Origin: Sinonovacula constricta
Taxonomy: Eukaryota; Mollusca; Bivalvia; Cardiida; Solecurtidae
Assembly: GCA_007844125.1 (NCBI GenBank)
Contig: CM017567.1
Location: 18,655,093 to 18,719,092, forward strand
Length of the DNA: 64,000 nt
Direction: 5' to 3'
Shown here: positions 26,801 to 39,027 of the stretch, piece by piece
Numbering within the stretch: position 1 is the stretch's first letter
Layout: every line of letters starts with the position of its first letter
Made by a program: the position numbers and the translations under genes
Notes under the pieces: model-generated
What the model was told of the DNA's origin: nothing
The model's input: the letters and a program-made list of their open reading frames with translations, nothing else
Databases searched by the model: none

Positions 26801-29800
26801 GATTGTTCTTGTACAATAAAACATGGAGAATTATCAATAGATGACACAGTGTTACAAATACAGGTCATGTTGACCTGATATGCTACAGGATATGCTATGA
26901 TTGACACTCGTTTAACCTGGGGATATGTAAGTTGTGGGCAAGTATAGAGAAGGTAAGCTCAACTGCAGGGTAATTATTACTAACATAGAAAACAACAACA
27001 TGAAAAATAGGCTAGACTGGGTGTACTCCATGGTTATGGAGGTTATGATCTGTAAAGTAAGGTAAATAGATAATACAAAGCATGACATGTCTCACTTTAA
27101 TGGGATATTTTTATTTACACTGTTTGTTTGATAGAAACACCTTCAGGAAATGTGAGACTGGAGCGCTCCACAAACCAGGTTTAAGCACCCCAGTCGGTCA
27201 TTTTGCCGACTGACCTTTCCAAGGCAGTAACTGCAGGTTTTGCTTTTTGTGCGTTATGTCTCATTTCTGTGTTTTTTGTCACTTTTTTAATTTTACCCTG
27301 TAAACCTTTGTCTAGAGATAGTTTAGGTTTAAATATCTGTGGTAATTCTTATAGGACATTTCCTTTTTTACCTAAAAGAAATGCATTTGTGCTTTGAGTC
27401 ATATACAACACATAAATAATCTGAAATAAAATCAAACTTTTATTTGAAAATAATTTGAATAATTATCACTGCATGAATGTTGAAATCAAATTTTCAGCTT
27501 GTGGGCTGCAGGAGTGTTTATCTATGCATCTTCAGTATAAAGAAACTTATCTCTGAATTGAAATTAAAGATCATAGGCATTTTTAATTGCAAGTTATTTA
27601 CCAGAAAAACAAACAGACTAACCTTTTTGCTCTTGGTCCCTGGATTGAGGGCACTTGGTATGTCCTCCATGTCTCCACTCAGAGACAACACGCTGAAAAC
27701 ATACAGTAGTCTTAAACATTAATATTCTTATTTATTACCTTATAATAAAAAAACACAACTGGTCAGATTGCATATAGCTTTTAATGAACCAGAGAATTTC
27801 ATCTATTCATTTTTACCTATACTTGCGTCATTATTTGGGAAAAAGGTCTTATTGACATCATTTATGACGTGAAAAAAGCAGTTAAAGTTAACATCATTAA
27901 TATCAGTGTAAAAAGTGTGTGACTTAGTAACAAGTTCATGTTTACAATAGCTCAATTCTTTTGAGACTTGGGCCAGCTTTTTCTTTAATGTCAATTGCTA
28001 ATGTAAACAAACATTTTTTTCTTGCTGAATTCCTTAAGTGCCAATATTGTGTTAATCGCCCATGAATCGTACTATGAGATCGATCTATAAAGATTTTGCC
28101 GTTTACAACTACTAAATATCCTAAATTGACTGTCCTTTTACACAATCAACCACATGAAGCACAATTGTGATGGCATGTAAAACATAAATATATTCTTGTT
28201 GACAAAGCTATACTTAAACTGATTATTTCTTTAGAACTTTCTACCAAGATAAAGATTTACAAATAAACTTTGCCTGAATATGTTGATCATTTGTCAAATC
28301 AAGTTTATGGAGCTGAACTGCTTCTAAAATTATTCATGCTGTTTCTGTAAAACTATGGAAAACAGATATAAATTATACACATTTAGAAATGCTTTCACAT
28401 AAGATTGCTCTTAAAAATGCTGGTTTATCTCTATTTCATGTCATACCACATGCTATATTTAAAATTACCTTTTTGATGTTCTATATCTAGATTAAGTTAC
28501 ATCAATAAACTCACCAAGAACAATCAAATGGACCATTATGACAAGCCCTAAATGGAAAGGATGATAGTATAATCTACCACCACATCTGGTTTAACATTCA
28601 TAAGAATGATTTTATTCCCACACCATAGATGTCAAATGATGCCATTGTACTTCATAAGACTAGGAAAAAGGTACAGAAATTTGAAGAGAAACTATATTGC
28701 TTTCTCACAACAAAATAACTTCAACACAGATAAGACAAAAACATGCTCAGATGGACCATATTACATATGGGCTGATTGCTGTAATTAGCATGGTTGATTG
28801 TGTTATGGTCACATAAGCTGCAGATGGACCAACAAGTGCAGATATTCATGCATATAATTGTCCAGGTAAACTTATGTTTTAAATAAAATCAATCTTTATG
28901 GTATTCAGTTTTATGATATTAATAGAACACACACATATTACATTGTACATGCATAGACAACTATCAATCTAAGAAACATTAACTAGTGGATTTTTTAATG
29001 TTACCATATATGGGAGGTGGATGGGGGTAAACAACCATCCATGAAGGTATTTGTTAACATCTTTATGACACTAGTAGAATTATTGTCACATATGTATCCC
29101 ATGCAGCAGATAAGATGAGTAAGTAAAAAGTTGTCTAAAATTTATTGAAAAAAAAAGAATGAAAAGAAATTACAGAAATTATAACTATTTGTAAAAATAT
29201 GCTTTCTATAAAGGTCTGTCAAGCATATGAAATGCAAGAAATGGCACTATTTGGCTTCTAGATGTCTATAATCTTCCCGTGGGAGTATGCCCTCAGACCA
29301 CCTGACACTACTTGTACCTATGGTTCTCAGTAATGTGACCTCTCCCTTAATCCCATAAGGTTAATGATATATCTTTGTCAAAAGTAAAGCACAATACCCA
29401 ACTCAAATGTACAAACATGCATGCAAGTAAAAAGCATATTTCTTTAAAGCAATTTGTCTATTTCAGGTCATGTCCTATCCTCATGTAAACAATTAAAGGT
29501 TTAAAGGATGATAAATGATTTTGTTTTTAATGAAACGTGTTTGTTGTTTGTAGGTGTATCTGCTTTTTAAAGTGAATTTTCTGCACTTAAGCATAATTCA
29601 TTCTATGGTGGCTATGCTGTTCACGTGTACCTAAGGAAATGTATGAGCCCTTTAAATTTGTTTGTTTCACTTTGTGACACTAAAATATGATATAACATAC
29701 TGGAATGTGTGAAAACTATATATTCAGTGGTTAAAAAATAACAACAACAAAAACTAGCATTTCATTTTGTTAAAACATAACTGCAGAATCATGAATTTAT

Positions 29801-32724
29801 GTCAGATGGTGGCCTACGTTAACAGACCTTTCTTAAAACATATACTAGTTATAGTTGTAATGCTTACATATTTAGGACGAGGTTTAATTCCCCTAGTAGG
29901 AAAATAATAAAACCCAATTTTTGAAAAGTGTTTCATCAAGACCCCATTTTCCAAATACTCTCATTTATATAAAGGCAGTATAAAAAATTAGCATTAATAT
30001 TTAATCAATAAAAATGTGTATATTCTACAATGGTTCACTGATAAATATATTTACTTTGATTGAAGTAAAAATGAAGTGTTAATGACAGGATGATGTGCTT
30101 AACATTACAAGTTAGTAACAAAACAAAAATAAATCAGAATGTGAATAATTAAAACAACCTCCAACTATAAAGATCATTTTTTATATCTTTAAGAGCCAAT
30201 GAATACTATAATAGACCTGTACAGGCTGTGAGCTGTTAAAATTTTATATAACTAATTATTTATTTACTTTTAACCAGACAGTCATAGACCATTAAGTTGA
30301 ATACAAAATGAGCTTTCCTGCTAACAGAGTGGTTCTATCCAGGAATGGTGTACTAGTCTCTCTAACACATAAAAGTACTTGGTGACACTTGATTTTTTTT
30401 TAAAAAACACTAATATACTAATACAAAATCCTGCTTCGAAGTTTGGACTGTGGTAATTACACTCACAAGAGTCCAAATGGATCTACATCTAGGGAGGGCT
30501 GTTTAATGTCATTGAAGTATCCATCTGTTAGTCCATTCACCTGAATCAGGAACAACTTCACCTGGATAGAAAAAAAAACAATGATCACCTTAAAGCTCAA
30601 TATATATAAAAAGAATGTTATTATAAATCATATTGATTAAACTGAGATAGAAAAAAACAAAACAAATTAAAATATATGTTTATTTATTTGTATAACGAAA
30701 ATAAATTAATTGTAATGTCTACCTTTTTGTTAAGTACCATGAGTAAACTTTTCCAAGGAAATACATAGTTGATATTTTGTAATGAAATCATGGGTTGATA
30801 TATAATGGAAAAATACGGATTTTTTAACATAAAAAGTTTCATTAATAAGATGTTGTCCTTCTCTACCTGTGAGTTCTAGAAAAAAGATAAGTTAAAAATT
30901 AAGAAAAAAAAAAAAAGAAGAAGAAAAATTAAACATTACAAAATATTTGTCCATAATATTAGACTGTGGCTTATTGTAAAGACTGGAAACTTCTCCCACA
31001 TTTCATGCAGTATACCATGTGCCAATAGTCCGAACTGTTGGTGGCAATCTGTTGCTTCATCCAGTCAATGTTGGTCTGCAGGAAGCTCCGCAGCTGTCTA
31101 CACTCCCGGGTCAGGGGCGGGGGACAAAACTGGTCTGGGACATACAAAGCATAAAGATGTTACTAAATAAAAGTCTACATAAATATTCAGTATATTGATT
31201 AGTTACCTGACTAACTAACTATTATCTACATGGCTTATAAGGGATGCTCCTGGACCTGTTTACCCTTGAGTCATGCCTATGTTTGAAGAAAAGTTTACAT
31301 GGTGTGCTAAAACCACAAAGGCAGTATAGTTGCTTTAACACAATATTCAGGGACTTTACGCTGAACAAAGAATATTCATCATTATACCAAATGAGACAGG
31401 ACCCGGTAGCTGATAAGAAGAGACTTGGCTCCAGATATGGGAGTCTCCAGATTCAATACCGAGCTGTCACATACCAAAGTTTTTAAAAATAGTAATGGTA
31501 TATCTTAATGTTCAAGCAAATATAAGGTGAGTTCCACAAATGGTCAGCCCAGTGTCAGGATAATGTGGATAAGGATAAAGTACAGTACCATGCTAGGTGC
31601 ATACTGCATGCTATATACATTGAAGGCAGCACTATATCTTAGTCTTCACAAAAAGAATTCAAAAACACTGGATCTTTGGTCCACTAAGACACTATCTACT
31701 GGACAAGACCAAATTTACTGGACTAGTATGATTTTAACATTTTGACACAAAAGAGGTGTATGTTATGAGTGGTTGGGTTTAGTAAAAGGCTGAAAAGCGT
31801 TGTTTAGTTTAATTTAGTATATTTTTTCATTATAATTCAAAATTTTGAAAATGACATGGCTGAAAATTCTGTTGGACTGTTGGTCCATTTAACTTATTAA
31901 ATTTAATGGACAGACAGAGATTTTGGTGTCCACTGGGTTTTGTTGAAGACATATATCTGCTTCCAATGGGCACCATATCCAAAATAAGAAATAAGGTTGG
32001 TTTGGATGATAAATCCAACAAACAAAAATACTAAATGATATGGTATATTCATAAAATTTATCATTTGGCTGTAAGTTATATATGTATTTATTCCCAACCA
32101 AACTTACCTTTGACTGTATTGAACCAGTGCATCTTTATAAGACTGGCTGTTTTGGCTCCCTCAGCCACGCCTGCAGCATACGCCTGATCTTCATCACTGG
32201 AGGAAGGACTGGTGGTCACCGACAGGTAGGACCAACTGACCAGAAAACAGATATATTGTACTTCAAGATGTTATGCTGCTATCAATTTTTGGTAAGTTTT
32301 GGTGATTTTTATGATATAATGTTGTTTTTTGTCAAACATCTATTTATTTATGCCAACTTCCCATTGTCCTTTTAAGAAAGTAATTTTGAAAGAGCTACCT
32401 GTTATCGACAAGCAAATTGTAAATAACACAAAGTCCAAGAGAAAGCGAGTTTAATCATTATTAACAGACATACTTCAAACCGTTGAAGTTAGACGATAAT
32501 ACATGTATGTACAGAGAAGAGACAGGATATAAATACCCGGTAGAATTTATCCAGTTAGCAAACGAAGCCTCAGCGACCCAGCTATTTGGTCGTGTTTCTG
32601 TAAGCTCGAAATTGCCACTGTTTCCGTTTTTCGTTACATAAATTTTTTCAACAGCAGAAGCATGCAAGAAGTTAATTGCTGAAACACAGACGACGAGGAA
32701 CAAAAATTTGCTTTTGTCCGCCAT
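17844..32724 (-). CDS. PLBD2: Phospholipase B-like protein, PLBD2 type (13 exons, about 552 aa, complete)
   Basis: Exons in transcript order: 32724-32537, 32235-32108, 31134-31016, 30561-30467, 27692-27623, 25547-25391, 24921-24833, 23323-23166, 22261-22169, 21720-21649, 21250-21098, 20005-19846, 18020-17844. All junctions are GT-AG and phases agree throughout; total 1,659 nt. The start MADKSKFLFLVV gives a signal peptide (about 1-24). Family hallmarks seen: AYAAGVAEGA, GSCSALVKLLPG with the expected autoprocessing and nucleophile Cys207, AHDTW, ETTIGNNNPSLYKYV, NNQWMIVDY, PRAQIFRRDQ, SAENAISARCDLNP, SGPTFDQLPPFQWS, and a C terminus in GHPDIFKFD. Sequons include N60-S-T and N138-S-S. Members are lysosomal N-terminal-nucleophile-type hydrolases of about 550-590 residues, matured by self-cleavage before the cysteine; their physiological substrate is poorly defined. 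PLBD2 fits better than PLBD1 (AHDTW, WMIVDY). The exon 7/8 junction has alternative AGs; the one chosen has the best pyrimidine tract and keeps family spacing. Confidence 0.95.
18420..18690 (-). repeat. Probable interspersed element (SINE-like) in the last PLBD2 intron
   Basis: On the minus strand the word GGATTCAAATCC (complementary to 18487-18498) resembles a Pol III box B. The plus-strand segment GAAGACCCCAGTCAAATGT (about 18608) and the following TAGAACCAC word recur near 48042 and 48063. The agreement between distant places suggests a dispersed family. Ends and family are not resolved. Confidence 0.4.
18704..19783. repeat. 43-bp minisatellite, about 25 copies, in the last PLBD2 intron
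   Basis: The unit starts ACAAGTCAGTGAATCTACCA and ends in CCATTTGT. Copies differ mainly in the CCAGGGGCACCC, CCAGGGACATCC or CCAGCAGCACCC segment. It fills most of the intron between exons 12 and 13. Its right end lies about 60 bp from the exon 12 donor. Confidence 0.97.
20025..20240. repeat. CAT/ATC-rich low-complexity tract in a PLBD2 intron
   Basis: Imperfect CATCAT and ATCATC runs (about 20028-20070 and 20160-20235) lie between exons 12 and 11. Only simple repeat is visible. Confidence 0.7.
20886..21089. repeat. 29-bp minisatellite, about 7 copies, abutting a PLBD2 splice donor
   Basis: The unit is approximately GGTTAGCTGGTCAACCACTG followed by GGTGTCAAT. The GTCAACC word recurs at 20901, 20930 and 20959, a 29-bp step. 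The last copy ends about 8 bp from the exon 11 boundary at 21098, so on the transcript the intron enters repeat sequence almost immediately after the donor GTACGTG. Confidence 0.93.
22440..22775. repeat. Degenerate minisatellite of about 31-36 bp in a PLBD2 intron
   Basis: About ten diverged copies of a unit of the form AGATTTTCCAGGGTGGACAA followed by AATCCCTC, between exons 9 and 8. The spacing is irregular, so it is older or less homogenised than the other arrays. Confidence 0.8.
23599..23668. repeat. Fold-back (inverted-repeat) element, copy 1
   Basis: The left arm 23599-23622 and right arm 23645-23668 are inverted repeats matching at about 21 of 24 positions. The core is AGTGTAGATC on the left and GATCTACACT on the right, around a 22-bp loop. 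Similar structures occur at 39476-39542 and 56815-56890, which suggests a small non-autonomous dispersed element. Confidence 0.75.
23766..23957. repeat. 42-bp minisatellite, about 4.5 copies, in a PLBD2 intron
   Basis: The unit contains ACTTGCTAGAGCTACAGACA followed by AGCAAGGTACAGTG. Because 42 is a multiple of 3 it leaves a short open frame on the plus strand, which is not a gene. Confidence 0.94.
24160..24722. repeat. 61-bp minisatellite, about 9 copies, in a PLBD2 intron
   Basis: The unit contains TTTGCATGTTACCACACACA, then TTCACATCCTCCTTACATTGG and ACAGCTAGTCTTAGAACTAC. The ACTTTGCATG word steps by 61 bp (24231, 24292 and onward). Copies are nearly identical. The array lies between exons 8 and 7 and ends about 110 bp from exon 7. 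Confidence 0.96.
25630..25835. repeat. ATC/CAT-rich low-complexity tract
   Basis: Imperfect ATCATC, CACCAT and ACCACC trinucleotide runs lie between PLBD2 exons 6 and 5. They produce spurious open frames on both strands. Nothing else is seen here. Confidence 0.7.
25836..27622. other. PLBD2 intron, no gene; possible dispersed repeat at about 27140-27320
   Basis: AT-rich intron. The less AT-rich stretch near 27150-27240 (GAGACTGGAGCGCTCCACAA, then CAGTCGGTCATTTTGCCGAC with an internal GTCGG...CCGAC inversion) differs in composition from its surroundings and may be part of a dispersed element. No second copy is visible in this window. Confidence 0.4.
27693..30466. other. Long PLBD2 intron, nothing recognised
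   Basis: 2.8 kb of AT-rich intron between exons 5 and 4. I see no coding exon, RNA gene or tandem array in it on either strand. Confidence 0.6.
31135..32107. other. PLBD2 intron 2, nothing recognised
   Basis: AT-rich intron. The short open frames on both strands have no protein-like character and no splice-compatible phase. Confidence 0.6.
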
Positions 32725-32726
32725 CT
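32715..32726 (-). promoter_or_regulatory. TISU/YY1-like start context of the PLBD2-like gene
   Basis: Read on the minus strand the start codon lies in CAAGATGGCGGA. This agrees with the TISU consensus SAASATGGCGGC at 11 of 12 positions and with the YY1 site AAGATGGCGGC. In animals TISU marks genes with very short 5' leaders. It supports this ATG as the start and suggests transcription begins only a few tens of bases upstream. Confidence 0.6.
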
Positions 32727-32733
32727 TGTTTAG

Positions 32734-32889
32734 TCATGTGATGGACCGACTGTGATCACGTGATTTTTAAAAGGTCGTCTAGTAGAGTTTCGTTGTTCCA
32801 GGGCAATCTCCTCACAGCGATTACGTCACGCGTTGCTACTTAAATCTCTGCCCCCAGCAAGGATCACGTGACGATAGAATATCACGTGA
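32734..32889. promoter_or_regulatory. Cluster of CLEAR/M-box-like E-boxes and a CRE-like site upstream of PLBD2
   Basis: The 8-mers are TCATGTGA at 32734-32741 and TCACGTGA at 32756-32763, 32864-32871 and 32882-32889. The last two lie in ATCACGTGAC and ATCACGTGAA, close to the CLEAR consensus GTCACGTGAC bound by TFEB/MITF-family factors at lysosomal genes. A CRE-like TTACGTCA is at 32821-32828. All fall within 170 bp of the start codon of a predicted lysosomal enzyme, which makes a functional promoter plausible. Occupancy is inference. Confidence 0.6.
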
Positions 32890-32999
32890 AGTAAACATGG
32901 CGGCCTCCATAAACACGCCACGAAAGACTTTCATAATTTCATATTTTTTCATATTTTAAGTTACTTTTTATTCTTAATGTGATAAATTAATATTTTTAT

Positions 33000-35900
33000 A
33001 GGAAAGATACCATATGTTGAGGAGATAAGTCCAGAAAAAACTAAAATTTAAAAAAAACTCTCCGCCAGTATTTGGGCGAAAAAACTTGCTGGTGGCAGTG
33101 ATATAATGTACTGTTCAAAATTGAATTGTCGCCTGGAACAGGTAGGGGTCGAATAGTCAAGGGGTCGAATAGTCGCCCACCCACGCCATCTGGCCGTCCG
33201 CTGCATTCGCTCTCATTCGAGCTAAAATAGATGTCGATGTCAAAGCTGGATTGATCATTGAAGATGATCTCAAAGTGGTCATGTAGTGCTCTCAATTTTT
33301 TTTTTAAAAAATAGCTTAACTGTACAGCTGGCCCAGATAGGAAATGCATATTTGTGAGGACGGTGGGATATTATGCTTCACTTTTCACAGATATCTTGGG
33401 TCAATGGCGGACTTTTCCAGTAGTGACATGAAACATGAAAAAAAAAAGTTTTTTTTTTTTTTATCTTGTATTTTAATAAAACAATGTTATCCTTCTTTTG
33501 TTATGAGTTATTTAGACATTGTAAAATACATATATTCATATTGCAGTTGTTTGCAGATAGAGTAGTTTCCTCTAAATTAAGTTAGACTAGTCTTAGTCTT
33601 TTGTTGACCTATCAATCTAGGGCATCACTAAACACCATTTCTCAGATCTTCATGGGAAGCAACAATTTATTTGGTTGCTTAAGAAACAAAACTTTTGTCT
33701 AAACTGTCTGATACCACCTTTTACTGATGTTGTGCATGTAGTAAGTGGGATTAAATAACAAAGGGACAATTAGTTGCAGTATGTAACATCTTTTATTATG
33801 ACTAGTACAGTCTCCATACAGTAAGATAACATAGGCTAGAAGGTAGGGATGGGAAATTAACAGGAAATATAGAACCAGTAAGGGGAAATAATCACTGTAC
33901 ACGGAGAGAACTTAACATTCAAATTTGTTTTAGTAAGTATATTTGTAAGAAACTTTTTATAGTTAACTGTTTTAAACCTTAGCTATTGCAAATTTTATTA
34001 GATAGTTCGTTTATAGTTATAACTCTCCTTGAAAATACATAAAACCAAGATTTTATTTTTGTTTTGAAATAATATCTAGAGGGGTAATACAGAGTGTAAG
34101 GAATACATTGACAAAAATTGTGCACTTAACTTTCTCACACTAATATTAGGTTGCAAGTAAAACAAATTTATTCTTAGAAGTATTGTACATGGCAATTTAT
34201 TGTTAAAAGCTACTATTAGCCAAAGGTTCATTGAAAGATTGCTAGGTGAGAACCCAGGCACTGATGGTAGATTATTTGTAAGAATTGGTATGTAATGTCC
34301 AATAATCCAATAAAAAGGGAGATTAAAGTAAATCTTTAGACCAGACAGGTATGACTTTGATGATTAAAATATCTGCGATGACCCCACTATAGATCAATCA
34401 CAAGATAATTCTAACAACTGCAGTATGGCATCCTGTACACAAAGTGCAGCATGAACCACAAACAAATGCCACAGACATAATCTTCAGAACATACCACAGT
34501 TTTATCAGTGTGTTGTACATCAAAAATAACATTACAACAAAAACATAAGCTTGGATTTAATAAAAATACAATAGACCAAAACATGGTGCAGATATAAACA
34601 AGCAAGCAGATCAAGAAAATAAAGCAATGATCAGGAAATTTAGGTGACAAAAAACTTTTCAAAGATATTAACAAATATTTTTTTTTTAATTTTTGTTTTA
34701 AATTGCGCAAATGTTTAAGACAGCTTTGAAAGTACTCAGAGGAAAAATTTTTTGGTTTAACTTGCATTTCAAAATAAATTATAAATTAGAAAATTAAGTG
34801 TTTTTGTAGGATTTTAACTATTTTCTTACATTATCTACTGATAGGATGGGTAAACAGGACAATGTATAAAGCTGTTTGTGTAACTGATCCCCTTTTACGA
34901 AATGGTAACATACAGCTATATATAAAATGTTAAATACACTAAACACTGTACAAAACATACACTTTAATAATAAGTCTAAAATTAGTCCGATAAAAGTGAA
35001 CAATAAAAAGAATGCTAAAATATGTATAGAATTATACAATGTTTGTATATGTATAAAAAGTATATGAAGGCACAGTTATACATGATATGTATGATAGCAA
35101 TGTAAATACACAAGCATCTGGTGTAGATAAGAACCATTCTCAAACAGGCATTTCCCTTGGCAATGTTGCATACAAGATTTACAGAATGTATCTAAGCCTA
35201 CCTAGTGACACTGCTTACATATATCACGCAACACCTATAAGGTGTATGACATATTTTATGCGACATATGTAGGCATACAATTATTCTTTCAGATACACGT
35301 CCTCTATTCAAAAGGAATATGGATAAACTTTAGTAACATATTCATCTCAGTGCATGATAAATTACTTTCAAGATATTTATTTGTTTACTCACAATGTCAA
35401 TTTGCTTTTTCTACAATGTGACTTATAGGTACTTTAGGTTAAGTATTATTTTGATTTGCTTGTTTTTTTCACATCATTGTATACAATGTAAACAGAAGTC
35501 ACTATCATAAAAGATTATTTAATCCTTTACAATGTTTGCTTCCTTCAACGCCAGCTTGTCTTCGGTAATATGACTATCAAAAGTGTGAGAAAGCCATGGT
35601 TATGTTACAACATGTTCACAATACAACCAACTGTGACACCAGAGGACATTCATGGAGTCTCTATACTCAATCACACTAGTAGTAGTGACCTAACAATCAC
35701 CACAAAATCTTTCTTCACTCCCTTCTGTCACAATACCATTTATCTTATAATTGTGTGAGATGAATCAACATTAAATGGAGGTCGAAGGATTGAAACAAAT
35801 GATACTGTAATACATGTATGCAACTTGTCAAGTTTATAAAATATTCACACAGTTCCTTCATAAATTAAACATAAGGATGTAACATAAATAGAAAGAAAAA

Positions 35901-38900
35901 AACCAGCACAGCTTTGAGAAATATATATAGAGATGAACTACATCAATGAATTAATCTAACAAACCAGTTTTGGCAATTATGAATTTCAACCTTATTTAAT
36001 TACATTTCCCAGATTGCAATCAATCAACTTAACATAGAAAAGGAAATGATAACAATTTCTAAAAGTCATTTTGGTACCCAATCAACAATGAGTTATGGAA
36101 TGCTTTTAATTAAATGTTGTATAAAAAGATAACAGGTTTTTTAAACTACAAAAATGCATGTCAGATAAAGGAAAACAAATTGCAGTGGATTTTGAAGAGG
36201 AAAACTAAGAATAAAGTTTGGACAGTGAAAGAAAAAGAACTAGAAAGTTAAGCATGTAATTATGGACACAGTAGACAATAGCCCCAAGAACAATAGGGGT
36301 AACCCTTAAAACAAGTTGAGCTTAACTTAATGAGTGTAGATGGGCAAACATATGCCACTTATTATCTCCCTTGTTATAACATAGGGCATAAGCCCCTAAA
36401 TAGTTTTGCAAAGGCAACAAAGTTGATGGCTCAAAAAAGTGCAAGAGATAAAATGAAGCATTTACAAAATTAAAGATAATGCCTACTGTGCTTAGGGGGC
36501 TGTTGTCTAGAATGAGGATCTATATACAGGGGAATGGCACAGGGAATTAGCTTTCAACTTCCTACTTCAAACATTACAACACAACATACACATCGACAAG
36601 AATTGCATTTCAGTAGTTATAAAGAAAGATGTAACAATATTTTACATAAGCTAGCTGCTTGTAGTTGAACAAGAATACATTAAGCAACCTGTGCCCCTTA
36701 CTGTACAAACTACTTTGAAAATGACATCCAAATAACCTAGACTTCAAACATCTTTTCACATAAAAAATATTCTATTTAGACTGCAATACGTAGCTAAAGG
36801 AATGAAAACTTTCAAAAAAGATGTTTTTCTGGGATTTTTTTATTTGGGAAGAAACTGAACATTGATGCTTCAAATCAATGCTAAATCCAGCATTCTTACA
36901 AAAATAAATACACGAAAAGTCGAAAATGTTGAATGCTGGTTTGTGTTTGAAGGAATTGATTAAGACAATTTCACAGCATGCCTTCTAACAATATTTGTAA
37001 AGATTCACTTAACTTTATCAAGATACTTGCGGTCCACCTATTAAACTTTGTGAAACATTGTTTACTTATAGTTTAATTTCCTAGGCATTCTTTCTTCAAT
37101 TAAAAATAAAAGGAATATTAATTGTTGCTTTGCTACTTTTTTACATACAGGTAGGTTTAAAATAATTAGAAAACAAGGAATAAAAAAACAATTTATCACA
37201 AATTATCTATCACATTAAGACCGCATTATTAGTTAATTTAAACAAGAAAAATAAAATTAAATACCTATCAAAGTTAGCTTCACAATTTTGTTTGCATATT
37301 AATCCAATTGTGACAAAAATAGCATTTTACTAACTCTGTATAATCTTTATATCTTGACAATAATGTTAAAAACATTTATTTTTATTTTTCAGTAAATAAA
37401 GTTAAAATGTTTTTGCCCAGAATGACTGAATACTGGATGAAAATGGAATTTTCAAGCTGGATAGTCTCCCAACCTAATATATTTGTAAAATGTGTATAAA
37501 TATTTTAAAAACTTGCAAAATATGTTCATATGATCATTGTATATAAATATTTTAAAAAAATCGCAAAATATGTTCATATAATCATTGTAAATTTGTGCTT
37601 CTCCAGAATGTTTCTATATTTATAAAAATATGAAAAGAATAGCCTCTAATCATATCAATTTAAACAAACAAAAAATGTATTTAATTTCCTTAATTCTGTT
37701 ATAACTCAACAGTACAGTAAAAGATCAAAATCTGATCATAAAACAATATTAATAATTAAAATTGTACCCCAATTCTTATTATACTATGCAAGTTTCTGAA
37801 AAGTTTCTAAAAGAAAGTGAGTAAATATTGTTTCTAAAATTTAAAAACAACAGAAAATGATTGAGTATAATTTACATTCTCATTATGTGGTTTATCAACT
37901 AATAAGCTGTTTAAACCTACCATCAGGGGCTACAATGGCAGTGTGACTGTTCCAATTAACAAACTGTGATATTACATTAAAGATGGAAATAGGCCTTCAG
38001 ACATCTCAGCCTCTAGGAATGTGTTGAATGCACAACCAATACATGTATGAGTGTAAAAATAATTAGGCCAATTTTAATTTAAAAACCAACTCGCATAGTA
38101 CTTATGCGATATGGTAGACACTTTATTTTGTAAACAAAATACAAATATTAACAGTACACGTCGATTTTACAATATTACAGTATGTATACTTTTCTAGTTA
38201 CTGTAGTTAACAACATATTAATTATTGTTTAAACAAAAGTGGACAAACATTTTCAACATCTTTAACAACCTGATTTGAGTTTACAACCCTAAGAAAACAT
38301 GGTAGACAAACATTAGGCTTCTACATGCTAAATCCTAATCAGTTTTTATTAAGCAATTAAAACAATTTTTATGATTTAAAAAGCCGATGATATTGCAAAC
38401 AAACTCCACAGATAAAACATTAAAATTTATATAAAATATGTGAATAAAATGTGACACCAACACAAACTAAAACACAGCCATACAAAATACACATCATAAA
38501 AGGATTCAAACCTTGAACTCATTGTCAAATACACAACATTAATATCAATAAACAAACTCTTACAAATACATCATCTTTATGGATATGCCTAGCAAAAATA
38601 TATTATTGTAATAATGTAAATAAGGGTTCATTTCACAACCAATTAAACATATTTCATCTTTCATATGAATAGAAACAATACCAATTTCAAGGCTTTTTTA
38701 ATCCTGCAGTTTTAACCTTGTACAGTCTATCATATTTTATAAAAAAAATACAGCTGCAACAATTGCAATTAAAAGAAAGAGATCTTAATTGCCTTCATTA
38801 ATATTATTTATGTCATAGTTCTTTAAGATGTATGCATTTTTCTTTGACAAAAAAATAACACAAAACCACTTTATCTTTGCAAAGTTGCATCCCATGCCAT

Positions 38901-39027
38901 GGACAAACTTTAAAAAATAAAAAAGTGACAAATATTTAACCATACCAGTTGTGTTAAACACTTACAACACAATAACCACACATCTCAGTTAAAATGATAA
39001 AGGACTTGACAAATCCAATTTCAGATG
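33000..39027. other. Intergenic and 3' UTR region between the two genes
   Basis: Six kilobases of AT-rich sequence (often over 65% AT by eye) with no convincing coding exon. Part of it must be the 3' untranslated region of the Yurt-like gene, which ends at 39028. Several AATAAA words on the minus strand (for example complementary to 38345-38350 and 38122-38127) could end it. Near 33144-33177 the word GGGGTCGAATAGTC is repeated twice in tandem inside a GC-richer island (33110-33250). Confidence 0.55.

Noticed and set aside
33344..33565. Plus-strand ORF with MADFSSSDMKHE after an ATGGCGG start
   Set aside because: It runs into a poly-A/poly-T tract with no donor in a convincing place and no recognisable domain. 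It is kept only as a remark on possible divergent transcription.
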